Below are positions 14,012-21,585 of a DNA stretch of 35,608 nt, one piece after another. The position numbers were made by a program, and so were the translations under genes. How positions within the stretch are numbered: position 1 is the stretch's first letter; each line of letters opens with the position of its first letter. This DNA is from Fibrobacteria bacterium (GTDB lineage Bacteria; Fibrobacterota; Fibrobacteria; UBA11236): contig JANYDA010000044.1 in NCBI GenBank assembly GCA_025360005.1, forward strand, positions 1 to 35,608, read 5' to 3'. The notes under the pieces were generated by a model. The model saw nothing but the letters and a program-made list of their open reading frames with translations. It was not told where the DNA came from and searched no databases.

Positions 14012-14344
14012 TTGCAAACGCAACTCCAGAGCGACGAACCTATTTCCCTGTACACGGTCACGTGCCGGTGCGCGATGATTGCTTTCGTCGAGGGGATTTC
14101 CTTTCTTGTATTGATGGGTATCGCGATGCCCCTCAAATATGCCTTGGGATTGCCCCTTGCCGTAAAATATTTGGGATGGATCTATGGATTATTGTTTTTT
14201 TCCTACATGGCTTCGGCATTTTTAACGGCTAGGGTGCTGAACTGGCCCTTTAAAAGATTATTTCTAGCTGGGGTTGCGGCCCATTTACAGTTCGGTCCTT
14301 TTGTATTCGATAATTGGAGTTTGAAAAAGGGAAACCCTCGATAA
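14012..14344 (+). CDS. DUF3817 small integral membrane protein
   Basis: The 110-residue protein starts at TTG 14012, with AGGAG 7 nt upstream; the open frame extends further up but without protein-like sequence. Three membrane segments are likely: around CAMIAFVEGISFLVLMGIA, LGWIYGLLFFSYMASAFL and RLFLAGVAAHLQFGPF. The motifs FVEGISFLVL, AMPLKYALGLPLAVK and GWIYGLLF are those of the DUF3817 family, whose function is unknown. The stop is 2 nt before the ytxJ start, so the two are an operon, together with the kinase gene after them. Confidence 0.85.
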   Translation: MQTQLQSDEPISLYTVTCRCAMIAFVEGISFLVLMGIAMPLKYALGLPLAVKYLGWIYGLLFFSYMASAFLTARVLNWPFKRLFLAGVAAHLQFGPFVFDNWSLKKGNPR

Positions 14345-14346
14345 GC

Positions 14347-14700
14347 ATGGAATTCATCAGGACCGAAGATGATGTTGCTAAAGCGCTGGTGGTTTCCGAA
14401 TCGCAACCCATTTTCATTTATAAGCATAGTCCCATCTGCGGATTGAGTGATATTGCCATTTTGGAGTGGGAACGTTTCTTGTCGGAAGCATCTGAGCGAT
14501 GCAGGTATTACCAGGTGGATGTGATCGCAGCCCGGCCCGCTTCCCGCAAGATTGAAAGCCTGACGCAGATCCGGCATGAATCCCCGCAGGTATTGATGAT
14601 TTCCAGATCCATCTGCATTTGGCATGCCAGTCACAGGGGTATTAAGGCCGAAAAAATCAAAAGTCAGACGGAAGAGTTTTGCCGGTTTTTTACCGGCTGA
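14347..14700 (+). CDS. ytxJ: YtxJ-type bacillithiol system redox-active protein
   Basis: The 117-residue protein has a thioredoxin-like fold. The active site is in IYKHSPICGLSD, with a single active-site Cys, and YYQVDVIAARPASRKIE, IRHESPQVLM and WHASHRGI follow as in YtxJ proteins. The family occurs in bacteria that make bacillithiol and is thought to reduce bacillithiol-protein mixed disulfides (bacilliredoxin-like, monothiol type). The length fits. It suggests the host uses bacillithiol, though no biosynthesis gene is in the window. A GCCGGT-TTTTT-ACCGGC hairpin (14681-14697) overlaps its end and may tune read-through into the kinase gene 30 nt downstream. Confidence 0.88.
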   Translation: MEFIRTEDDVAKALVVSESQPIFIYKHSPICGLSDIAILEWERFLSEASERCRYYQVDVIAARPASRKIESLTQIRHESPQVLMISRSICIWHASHRGIKAEKIKSQTEEFCRFFTG

Positions 14701-14730
14701 CTTGGTTTACCGCTTGATATAATAGGGCGA

Positions 14731-16356
14731 ATGCCTATGAAAGCCCAAAACAGGTCCGGGAACATTTTTAACCAGGCCCAAGTCATCCTTGATGCTCTAC
14801 CCTTTCAATTGGCTCTGGTGGATAAAAAGGGCATCATCCGTCGGGTAAATGCCGCTTGGAAGGATTTCGCCCGCCAAAATGAAGGGGATGCTGTAACCGT
14901 AAAAGGAGTCGGTGTGGACTATTTGGCGGTCTGCTCGGCGGATCGTTCTCCCCGGGGTAAAAAAGTCGTCCGGGGCATAAAGGACGTCCTGTCCGGCAAA
15001 TCCGAAGAATTCGCCTCCGAGTATCCGTGCCACAGTCAAGACCAAAAAAGATGGTTTATAATGAGGGTCTCGGCTGTCCAACCGGTTGGAAAAGGTGCCG
15101 TCATCGCCCACTTCCAAATCACCGACCGGGTGCTGGCCGAGAAGGCCCTGAAAACCACCAATGCGGCCTTGGCGAAAGCCGAGAAAGCCGCCAAAAAATC
15201 GGAAAAAGCCAAGTCCGATTTCCTGTCGCAAATGAGCCATGAGCTCCGGACTCCCGTCAACGGGATAGTGGGTCTTACCGAAATGCTGCGTGATACGAAG
15301 CTGGAATCAAGCCAGGTCAAAGTGCTGGATAATCTGGACGCCCTCAACGATCATCTTATCAAAATCCTGAATGACGTGCTGGACCTTTCCAAAATCGAGG
15401 CCGGCAAATTTTCCTTGGAGGAAAGGCCATTCAATCCCGCAGCCGTCGCCATGGGTGTGCGCGAAATGCTCAATCGTCTCGCCCTGGAAAAGGGTTTGGA
15501 GCTAACCTGGCAAGCTTCGGCGGATTTCCCCTCCATGGTTTTGGGAGATACCCGCAGGCTGCGGCAAATTCTGATCAATCTGGTTGGAAATGCCATTAAA
15601 TTCACGGATAGGGGTTCGGTCAGGATTACGGCTCGGGCGCAGGTTCGCGAAAGCGGAAGAATCGAATTGGAGTTTTCGGTTCAGGATTCGGGAATCGGCA
15701 TATCTCCCGAGGCCGCAAAATCCCTGTTCCAGCGCTTCATTCAAGTTAAGGGAAATTCAGAATCGAGGGGAAGCGGAACTGGATTGGGATTGGCCATCAG
15801 CAAGCATTTGGCGCAAGCCATGGGCGGTGATGTCACCTTGGAAAGCGCTCCGGGAAAGGGCAGCGTGTTCAGGTTTTCGATCTTGGTGGAAGCCTCGGAA
15901 TTTCCGTCTTTAGCCGGTGAGAATTCCCAAGAGGATGGAGGCATAGCCCATTCAGGAACAGGGAAAATCCTCATTACCGATGATAATGATCTCAATAAGA
16001 GAATCCTCCAGACCATCCTGGAGAAATTGGGCTGGACAGTTTTGGCTGCCAATAATGGCCAAGAAGCCCTTGAGGCCTTGGAGGCTGGCCCCGTTGACGC
16101 CGTAATGTTGGATTGCCAAATGCCGGTGATGGATGGCTATTCCACGGCGGCCGAAATCCGCCACCGGGAAAAGGCGCAGGGCCGTGACCGGGTGCCCATT
16201 GTTTCCATTACCGCCGATGTGATGGAAGAGAACCTTAGGCGCTGCCGCAAATCGGGCATGGATGAATTTCTGACGAAACCTTTCCGTAGATTGGATGTTG
16301 TCGGACTTTTGGAAAAAATCCTGCCGAAAAGATCCTCCTCACATAATATCCATTAA
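14731..16356 (+). CDS. Hybrid sensor histidine kinase (PAS-HisKA-HATPase-REC)
   Basis: 541 residues, soluble. A PAS-like domain (about 18-135, LVDKKGIIRRVNAAWKDF) leads through a Lys/Ala-rich helix (about 140-162) to HisKA with phosphoacceptor His170 in LSQMSHELRTPVNGIVGL. The ATPase domain follows (N-box ILINLVGNAIKFTD about 280-293, QDSGIGIS, GTGLGLAI). The C-terminal receiver (about 412-535) has Asp417/Asp418, phosphoacceptor Asp461 in VMLDCQMPVMDGY and a TKPF Lys. It is an orthodox-type hybrid kinase without an output domain, so phosphate must go to a separate partner. Being in an operon with ytxJ suggests a thiol or oxidative cue, but the PAS domain shows no obvious cofactor site. Confidence 0.93.
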   Translation: MPMKAQNRSGNIFNQAQVILDALPFQLALVDKKGIIRRVNAAWKDFARQNEGDAVTVKGVGVDYLAVCSADRSPRGKKVVRGIKDVLSGKSEEFASEYPCHSQDQKRWFIMRVSAVQPVGKGAVIAHFQITDRVLAEKALKTTNAALAKAEKAAKKSEKAKSDFLSQMSHELRTPVNGIVGLTEMLRDTKLESSQVKVLDNLDALNDHLIKILNDVLDLSKIEAGKFSLEERPFNPAAVAMGVREMLNRLALEKGLELTWQASADFPSMVLGDTRRLRQILINLVGNAIKFTDRGSVRITARAQVRESGRIELEFSVQDSGIGISPEAAKSLFQRFIQVKGNSESRGSGTGLGLAISKHLAQAMGGDVTLESAPGKGSVFRFSILVEASEFPSLAGENSQEDGGIAHSGTGKILITDDNDLNKRILQTILEKLGWTVLAANNGQEALEALEAGPVDAVMLDCQMPVMDGYSTAAEIRHREKAQGRDRVPIVSITADVMEENLRRCRKSGMDEFLTKPFRRLDVVGLLEKILPKRSSSHNIH

Positions 16357-16381
16357 GCCCTCCAATACCGTGGTGGGAGCA

Positions 16382-16563
16382 TAGGTAAATCGAACGCCTT
16401 CTTCGATCCCGGGAACCCGCACCCAGCCTCAAGCACCGGCCTCTCTTTCCCCCTTATCCTTGTCGCAGATCCCCGTTCTCCCCACTACTTTCGGGCGCCC
16501 ACCCCCTGAAGTCCTCGTACTTCCAACTCCGGACATGCCTGTCCCCATCCCTCCGCAGGGTCA
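16382..16563. repeat. About 180-bp dispersed repeat, copy 1
   Basis: It begins TAGGTAAATCGAAC and ends CAGGGTCA. It matches 18247-18426 at about nine in ten positions in the same orientation, with a few small indels; a weaker match may extend about 15 nt further left. It contains no gene I recognise; read on the minus strand both copies end in the same peptide (RSWKYEDFRGWAP), with some amino-acid changes. Its right end coincides with the point where the Argonaute remnant begins. Confidence 0.85.
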
Positions 16564-17092
16564 AAATGCAGGGAAGGTGCCCAAGAGATTGGTTATTCAC
16601 AAGATAACGGCGTTCAAGCAGGAAGAAATCGAGGGTGCATTCGACGCCTTGTCGGGTGTTCCAGAGATTGAATGTGTCGAGGTTGGTGCTGCGTGGTGCT
16701 GGAGGGGAGTATGGCTGATACAGTCTGGCCAGCCAGGGTCGCGGACCAAACCGTCGGGCTATCCTGTTCCGCGAGGGATAATGGTGGTTCGTTCTGGCAA
16801 CTCGGCGCTCGTTTGGGTGGCTGGCAACGCGCCAGAGGTGTCCAACAAGGGTGACTACTAGCAAGGAAAAAAGAGTATTCCAAAGTCACTACTGCTTATT
16901 CGCCATGCCGGGAAAGGTTCACTCGAAATTATTGCTCACGAAGCATTGGCTCTAACCAAGATGGACTGGAACAACGATGCACTTTATGATCCCGTGACAG
17001 TAAGTAGACGATATTCACAAAGGCTGGCTAGGACCATCGCGAACGTGCCCGACCTGCCTGGCAGTGTTTATCCATATCGTCTTTTCATGTAG
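16564..17092 (+). pseudogene. Prokaryotic Argonaute PIWI-domain C-terminal remnant, with in-frame stop
   Basis: About 176 codons in one frame read as the last part of a long prokaryotic Argonaute. The start is GKVPKRLVIHKITAF and EEIEGAFDAL, then VPRGIMVV and LVWVAGNAP. After the premature TAG (16859-16861) come QGKKSIPKSLLLIRHAGKG, ALTKMDWNNDALYDPVTVS, SQRLARTIAN and the C-terminal YPYRLFM before TAG 17090-17092. The TAG replaces what is probably the second Tyr of a GDYYQG motif. Argonautes are guide-directed nucleases or binders of defence systems, usually 650-800 residues. Here N, PAZ, MID and most of PIWI are missing, including the first three catalytic acidic residues. The 5' break coincides with the end of the repeat. 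No partner nuclease gene is seen. The gene is dead. Confidence 0.8.
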
Positions 17093-17115
17093 CGGGGGGT
17101 CACGCCGCCCCTTTC

Positions 17116-18126
17116 TCAAAGGCAAAAGGGATGGTAGTCATCCTGAATCCCCTCAAACTGGGTGTTCTCATAAAAGCTGCTCCCATCTCCTTCGAAGATC
17201 CCGAGCACGAAATCTCCTGTGTTGGGGGCAATGACAAAAGGCATCGTCATCTGGGGATTCGCCTCGTGCAGGTAGCCGCCCCGCATCAGGGAGATGTTGA
17301 CGGCCACCAAGCCGCTGTTGAACCCGCCGCCGACGATGGGAAAGAGGTTGATGTCGCTGGTGGCAGGGCCGTCCGCGCAAGGGTAGGACGGAGGGATGTT
17401 GGAGGTAACGGCGACGGCCGAGATGGGTCCCGATAGGGAACTGGTGGGGCCGGGGAAACCTAGCCAGCTGGTGGTGAGGTAGTTCAGCGTAGCAGAGCCG
17501 GTCGCGGTGGTGGAATATGCGAAGACGTGGATGGTCACCGTCCGGGCCGAGCCGGTGGTGTTTTTCCAAGTGAAACGGGAATCGAGACCGTTAAAGTCGT
17601 CATTCAAGCCGACGATCCGGGTCGTGGTGCGGCCTGCATCCGGAAGCTCCGGATAGAAGGCCACGATGCGGGGATCGACGCTCTGGGCATTGGCCGCCCG
17701 GGAGGTATAGGCGGTCAGGGTCGTATTGTTGGAGACGGTGATGCGTTTGGTGATCACCCGGGCAAACCCGAATCGGAAATCCTTGGCCCGGATGACCCGG
17801 GAAGTACCGGATGCCGCTTTGGCCAACGGTACCGCGGCGGGATGGGCTTCCTGCGCCGCCGGGGCGGGAACTTCCGCGGGCTGGAATCCATATCGAATCA
17901 TTGCCGCTCGGATGGCGGCTTCCCGCTCGGTGGCATCGGCAATGCGGGCCTTGAGGGAGAGGATTTCAGTCTCATAGGCCGTGGGCTTCCGGTCGGGTTG
18001 CGTCCCGGTTGTGGGGGCCGGACCGGCCACCGTTGCGGGGGCTTCGTCGGGGGAATTGCATGCGGTCAAGGAGAGGCCGGCGGTGAGCAGGCTCAGGAAG
18101 GTGAGGCGGGAAAGATGACTTGTCAT
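17116..18126 (-). CDS. Lipoprotein with coiled coil and beta-rich C-terminal domain
   Basis: 336 residues from ATG 18126, which has GGAG 8 nt upstream. The signal peptide MTSHLSRLTFLSLLTAGLSL ends in a lipobox LTAC, so Cys23 should be lipidated. A Pro/Thr-rich linker is followed by a short coiled coil (about 48-75, EILSLKARIADATEREAAI), then about 240 residues of Thr/Ser/Gly-rich beta sequence with ITVSNNTTLTAY and SARTVTIHVFAYSTTATGS. No enzymatic motif or known family is seen. It ends in FCL, with one Cys near the end and one at CADGP. It sits between the two repeat copies, convergent with the Argonaute remnant. Confidence 0.7.
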   Translation of the reverse strand: MTSHLSRLTFLSLLTAGLSLTACNSPDEAPATVAGPAPTTGTQPDRKPTAYETEILSLKARIADATEREAAIRAAMIRYGFQPAEVPAPAAQEAHPAAVPLAKAASGTSRVIRAKDFRFGFARVITKRITVSNNTTLTAYTSRAANAQSVDPRIVAFYPELPDAGRTTTRIVGLNDDFNGLDSRFTWKNTTGSARTVTIHVFAYSTTATGSATLNYLTTSWLGFPGPTSSLSGPISAVAVTSNIPPSYPCADGPATSDINLFPIVGGGFNSGLVAVNISLMRGGYLHEANPQMTMPFVIAPNTGDFVLGIFEGDGSSFYENTQFEGIQDDYHPFCL

Positions 18127-18246
18127 TGAGGGACTCCAAGGGATGGAAGGAATTCGGGATTTAGCATTTTTTACAACCGGACCTTTTCGGCCTGAGTGGA
18201 CCGAGTGATTTTGATTATGTAATGCGTTCAATGGGCCGTGAGAGCT

Positions 18247-18426
18247 TAGGTAAATCGAACCCCTTCTTCAATCCCGGGAACCCGTACCCAGCCTCAACCA
18301 TCGGCCTCTCTTTCCCCCTTTATCCTTGTCGCAGGTCCCCGTTATCCCCACCATTCCCGGGCGCCCACCCCCTGAAGTCCTCGTACTTCCAACTCCGGAT
18401 ATGCCTGTCCCCATCCCCCAGGGTCA
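18247..18426. repeat. About 180-bp dispersed repeat, copy 2
   Basis: Direct copy of 16382-16563, with the same left start TAGGTAAATCGAAC and the same right end CAGGGTCA. The sequence beyond it differs from the Argonaute remnant. The 18427-18674 stretch that follows holds no recognisable gene; it has a GGCGCC pair (about 18507-18526) around a T-run. Confidence 0.85.
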
Positions 18427-18674
18427 CTCCCTTTTCAATCCACCCAGTCGGGCTTACACCGTTGCCGCAAGTGCGCCTGAGGAGTTCCTTCCAGAGGATC
18501 AGGCGCCTTTTTTTGCCCGGCGCCGATGAGGTAAAGCCGAACCACTCCTTTATTTCGTCACCCATCGCAAGTACCCAGGCAGCGATCCTTTAGTTGAGCC
18601 CAGGCTCCGGGTCTGGGGAATATCCGGGCATACGGATTGCTCAATCCATCCCTGGCCCGATAGGAAGGTTCATT

Positions 18675-18773
18675 ATGGGTGAGTTCCTGAGACGTTTCGT
18701 GTTTTCACGGCAATTCCTTTTCGCCTTGCTTATAGCCTGGGCGGTTTTTGCTGGTCAATGCAGGATTGGATGA
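18675..18773 (+). CDS. Possible 32-residue hydrophobic small protein
   Basis: ATG 18675 is preceded by AGGAAGG at 6 nt. The frame encodes a basic N-terminus (MGEFLRRFVFSRQ) and one hydrophobic segment (FLFALLIAWAVFAG), then QCRIG and stop, ending 9 nt before the stop of the convergent TPR gene. This is the shape of a small single-pass membrane protein or a type I toxin-like peptide. Only the ribosome binding site and composition support it. Confidence 0.35.
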   Translation: MGEFLRRFVFSRQFLFALLIAWAVFAGQCRIG

Positions 18774-18782
18774 GCAGATAGC

Positions 18783-20921
18783 TCAGCGGGAAGGCATGCC
18801 GCCCAGAGCCTTGGCCAAGGCGGTCCGGGCTTCCGATAGGTTGGGTTCGATGGAAAGGGCCCGCGCATAGAGGTTGATGGCTTCCGGCACATTGCCTTTG
18901 GATTCGGCGATGCGGGCCAGCCCCACGATGGCGCGGGCATCGCGCGGATTTCTTTCCAGGGCCTGGCGGAATCCGCTTTCGGCTTCATCCGCGTTCCCGG
19001 ATTTCAATTCCGCATCGTTGAGAGCCGCGCGCAGGTCCGGTTGGTTGGGGAATTGGTTCAAGGCTTCGCGGAGATGGGGGATCGCCTCCACCGGACGTCC
19101 CAGCGAAACCAGCAGCATGCCCAGTTTGCCGGCGGCTTCGCCATCGGCGGGATCCAATTCCGCCACGGTCGCGAACTCGCCGGCGGCCTCTTCTTTGGAA
19201 CCCAATCGCAACAACGCGTCCGCCAGATAATGGTGGGACATGGGGTTGGAAGGATCGAGCCGCACCGCGCGGCGATAATGGGGGATGGCTTCCGCTTCCT
19301 TGCCCTCGCGTTCGCGTGCGGCCCCCACGAAAAGGGAACTCCAGATGGCCTCTAGACCCAGGGAATCCGTAGCCAGGGCCCGTTCCGCGATGCGCGCCGC
19401 ATCCTCGTGCTTGCCCGCCCAATTGACCACCTTGGCCAGGTTGTGGAGGCCTTCCCCCAGCTCCCGGGATCCCATCTTGGACATTACGCGCTCGGCCACC
19501 GCGGTAACAGCGGGGTTACTGGCCGCGCTCTCGTCCCACCCCGGCGCGGTCTTGGCGATCCCCAAGGCGGACATTTTTCCGATGATGGCCAACGCCATCA
19601 GGCGGTAATCGTCGATCGACAAATGGACATGGTCGACGAAATCGGGTTCCCCCAGGATGTCATTGCCCACCCTGTGCGCGGTTTTCTTTTCCAGGATAGC
19701 GGCCCAATCCAGGGATGGCGCGGAGTTGGCGCGCGCGGTTTCCATCACGATGGAACGCATGGGCGTCAAGGCCCGCAAAGGGCAGATATCCTCGTCCAGG
19801 GACTTTTGGAAAAGGAGCTTGGCGCGCGGGAAGTTCCCGGCCGCATAAGCGCATTTTCCGGCGCTGTAGAGCAGCCCGGCGTTGCGCGAGTCCAGGGCGA
19901 CGATGGAGTCGTACAGGGCGGATGTCCGCGCGGCCGCGGCGGCGGAATCCGGTGGGGCGGAGCCCGGTTTGCCGGAGAGGCTGTCTGCGCGGGCTTTCCA
20001 GACGGCGATGCGTGCGCTTTCCCCGGGTGTCAAACCGGGTGTGGGTTCGCTTTTGAACGGCGAGCAGTCTTTTTCATTTCCGGGCGTGGTCAGGAAAATA
20101 ACTTCCGCGCCTACCGAGTGGGCCAGCTTGGCCATGCGGGCCAGGGACGCCCCGTAATGTTCCAGCACTTGCCGGCGCAGGGTATCGTCCCGCGTATAGG
20201 AAGTGGGGCCGATGGTCTTGGCCAGCACATCGTCCACCTCGGCCGCCATGTTGTAGGTGGTTTTGGGGGCGCCGCCGGCGGGGGCCGTGGTTGGCGCGGG
20301 AGCGGACTTGCGCATCAGCCTGCGCAGTGCGGAATAGGTGCGGGTATGGTCCAGGAAGGCGCTCAACTCGCGCACGGCCACGGGGATGCCCGCAGTGCCG
20401 CGATAGGTGCGTTCCTCCAGGAATTCGTTATGGCCGCTGTACACCAGGAACAGATCCGGTTTGTATTGGATGAGCTCGGCGATCAACATGGCTTCGCGGT
20501 AGCTGGCGTAGCTGATGCCGCCTGCGTTGATGACTTCCCATTTGCGGCTGGAGTCCGCTTTGGGCAGCAGCTCCCGCAGCCATCCGCTGAACGATACCGG
20601 ATCCCGCCAGGGATGGCCGTAGGCCGTGGACCCGCCGACGCTGAAGATGCGGAAGGTGCCGGGGGCTTTTTCCACCGGGAAACTTTGTTGGTTGAAATGC
20701 GTAAGCTTGGCGGGATTGGTCACCATCCGTTTTTCGCCCGCATCCGTTTTGGTTTCCACGAAAAGGGGTTGCATGGCGGCGAACCCCACGTACGGATCTT
20801 CCGTCAAGGAGAGCGGATGCACTCCGGCCAGATGGAGGATTCCTTCGCTGAGCGAGAAGGCTATCAAGGGAGACAGGATGGCCAGGCCGATCTTGGCCCG
20901 GAGGGATGCGCGCAACGCCAT
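18783..20921 (-). CDS. SGNH-hydrolase-like protein fused to TPR repeats
   Basis: 712 residues. One membrane segment (about 10-30) anchors it, with the rest probably periplasmic. The SGNH fold shows block I Ser98 in FSVGGSTAYGHPW, block II Gly in NAGGISYASYR (about 132-142), block III Asn165 in YSGHNEF and block V Asp430-x-x-His433 in FVDHVHLS, so the Ser/Gly/Asn/His set is complete. Such enzymes are esterases, lipases or O-acetyl hydrolases. From about 480 to the end, tandem TPR units follow (DPSNPMSHHYLADALLRLGS and NPRDARAIVGLARIAESKGN). An insertion of about 140 residues (about 285-425) lies between blocks III and V. The substrate is unknown; carbohydrate or peptidoglycan deacylation is one option. 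It is divergent from rfbC. Confidence 0.85.
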   Translation of the reverse strand: MALRASLRAKIGLAILSPLIAFSLSEGILHLAGVHPLSLTEDPYVGFAAMQPLFVETKTDAGEKRMVTNPAKLTHFNQQSFPVEKAPGTFRIFSVGGSTAYGHPWRDPVSFSGWLRELLPKADSSRKWEVINAGGISYASYREAMLIAELIQYKPDLFLVYSGHNEFLEERTYRGTAGIPVAVRELSAFLDHTRTYSALRRLMRKSAPAPTTAPAGGAPKTTYNMAAEVDDVLAKTIGPTSYTRDDTLRRQVLEHYGASLARMAKLAHSVGAEVIFLTTPGNEKDCSPFKSEPTPGLTPGESARIAVWKARADSLSGKPGSAPPDSAAAAARTSALYDSIVALDSRNAGLLYSAGKCAYAAGNFPRAKLLFQKSLDEDICPLRALTPMRSIVMETARANSAPSLDWAAILEKKTAHRVGNDILGEPDFVDHVHLSIDDYRLMALAIIGKMSALGIAKTAPGWDESAASNPAVTAVAERVMSKMGSRELGEGLHNLAKVVNWAGKHEDAARIAERALATDSLGLEAIWSSLFVGAAREREGKEAEAIPHYRRAVRLDPSNPMSHHYLADALLRLGSKEEAAGEFATVAELDPADGEAAGKLGMLLVSLGRPVEAIPHLREALNQFPNQPDLRAALNDAELKSGNADEAESGFRQALERNPRDARAIVGLARIAESKGNVPEAINLYARALSIEPNLSEARTALAKALGGMPSR

Positions 20922-20996
20922 AATGGCTGGTTAAAATGCCAATAACGGGAGCTTAAGTCAATTCGATTTCTCGCGTGAATGCTACATTTCCCGGAC

Positions 20997-21548
20997 ATGG
21001 AAGCGACGAAAACACCCTTGGAAGGCCTGCTCATTCTCCGTCCCCGCCTGTTCAAGGACGATCGGGGATGGTTCCTGGAGAGCTATAACAAGAACACTTT
21101 CGCGGCTGTGGGCATCACCGATGCCTTTGCGCAGGACAACCACAGCGCCTCCGTCAAGAATACCTTGCGCGGCCTGCATTTCCAGATCCATCCCGGCCAG
21201 GCGAAATTAATCCGCTGCACCTTGGGCCGGATCTGGGATGTCGCCGTGGATATCCGGCCTTCTTCGGCAACATTCGGAAAGTATTTCGGCCTGGAAATGT
21301 CGTCCCAGGACATGACGCAATTGTTCATCCCCGTCGGCTTCGCCCATGGCTTCCTGGTGCTTTCCGACTTCGCGGAGGTCCAATACAAATGCTCCCACGT
21401 CTATAACGCGGCCACCGAATCCGGAATCCAATGGGATGACCCTGAGCTAGCGGTAGCCTGGCCGGTGGGCCCGGAAGCGCCCGTGATTTCCGAGCGCGAT
21501 AAGAAGAACCAGTCCTTCGCCGATTTCCGCCGCAAGCTGACGGCCTGA
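20997..21548 (+). CDS. rfbC: dTDP-4-dehydrorhamnose 3,5-epimerase
   Basis: The 183-residue cupin enzyme epimerises C3 and C5 of dTDP-4-keto-6-deoxyglucose, the third step of dTDP-L-rhamnose synthesis. The sequence shows TPLEGLLILRPRLFKDDRGW, DNHSASVKNTLRGLHFQ with catalytic His61, Lys70 in GQAKLIRC, VDIR, IPVGFAHGF and Tyr130 in VQYKCSH. The length is standard. ATG 20979 is in frame six codons upstream; I chose ATG 20997 because family members begin just before the TPL motif. Neither start has a good Shine-Dalgarno sequence. The rest of the rhamnose pathway (rfbA, rfbB, rfbD) is not in the window. Confidence 0.93.
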   Translation: MEATKTPLEGLLILRPRLFKDDRGWFLESYNKNTFAAVGITDAFAQDNHSASVKNTLRGLHFQIHPGQAKLIRCTLGRIWDVAVDIRPSSATFGKYFGLEMSSQDMTQLFIPVGFAHGFLVLSDFAEVQYKCSHVYNAATESGIQWDDPELAVAWPVGPEAPVISERDKKNQSFADFRRKLTA

Positions 21549-21585
21549 TTCCGGGCAAGCCCCGTGAACCGGAGTTGATCCGCGC

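Noticed and set aside
16859-16861. Idea that the TAG in the Argonaute frame is read through (pyrrolysine or suppressor)
   Set aside because: The gene also lacks its whole 5' part, and other genes in the window end at ordinary stops, so a simple pseudogene explains it better.
16454-16864. 136-codon minus-strand frame over the Argonaute remnant
   Set aside because: It joins the repeat to antisense of a recognised PIWI sequence, so it is a shadow.
18320-18565. 81-codon minus-strand frame through repeat copy 2
   Set aside because: Only the repeat part (RSWKYEDFRGWAP) recurs, with amino-acid changes and no RBS; it is more likely a property of the repeat than a protein.
18770-18800. AGCTCAG-like tRNA D-arm sequence
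   Set aside because: No anticodon or T-arm follows; it lies at the end of the SGNH/TPR gene and is coincidence.
19407-20945. 512-codon plus-strand frame
   Set aside because: Antisense to the SGNH/TPR gene; Gly/Arg/His-rich composition with no domains.
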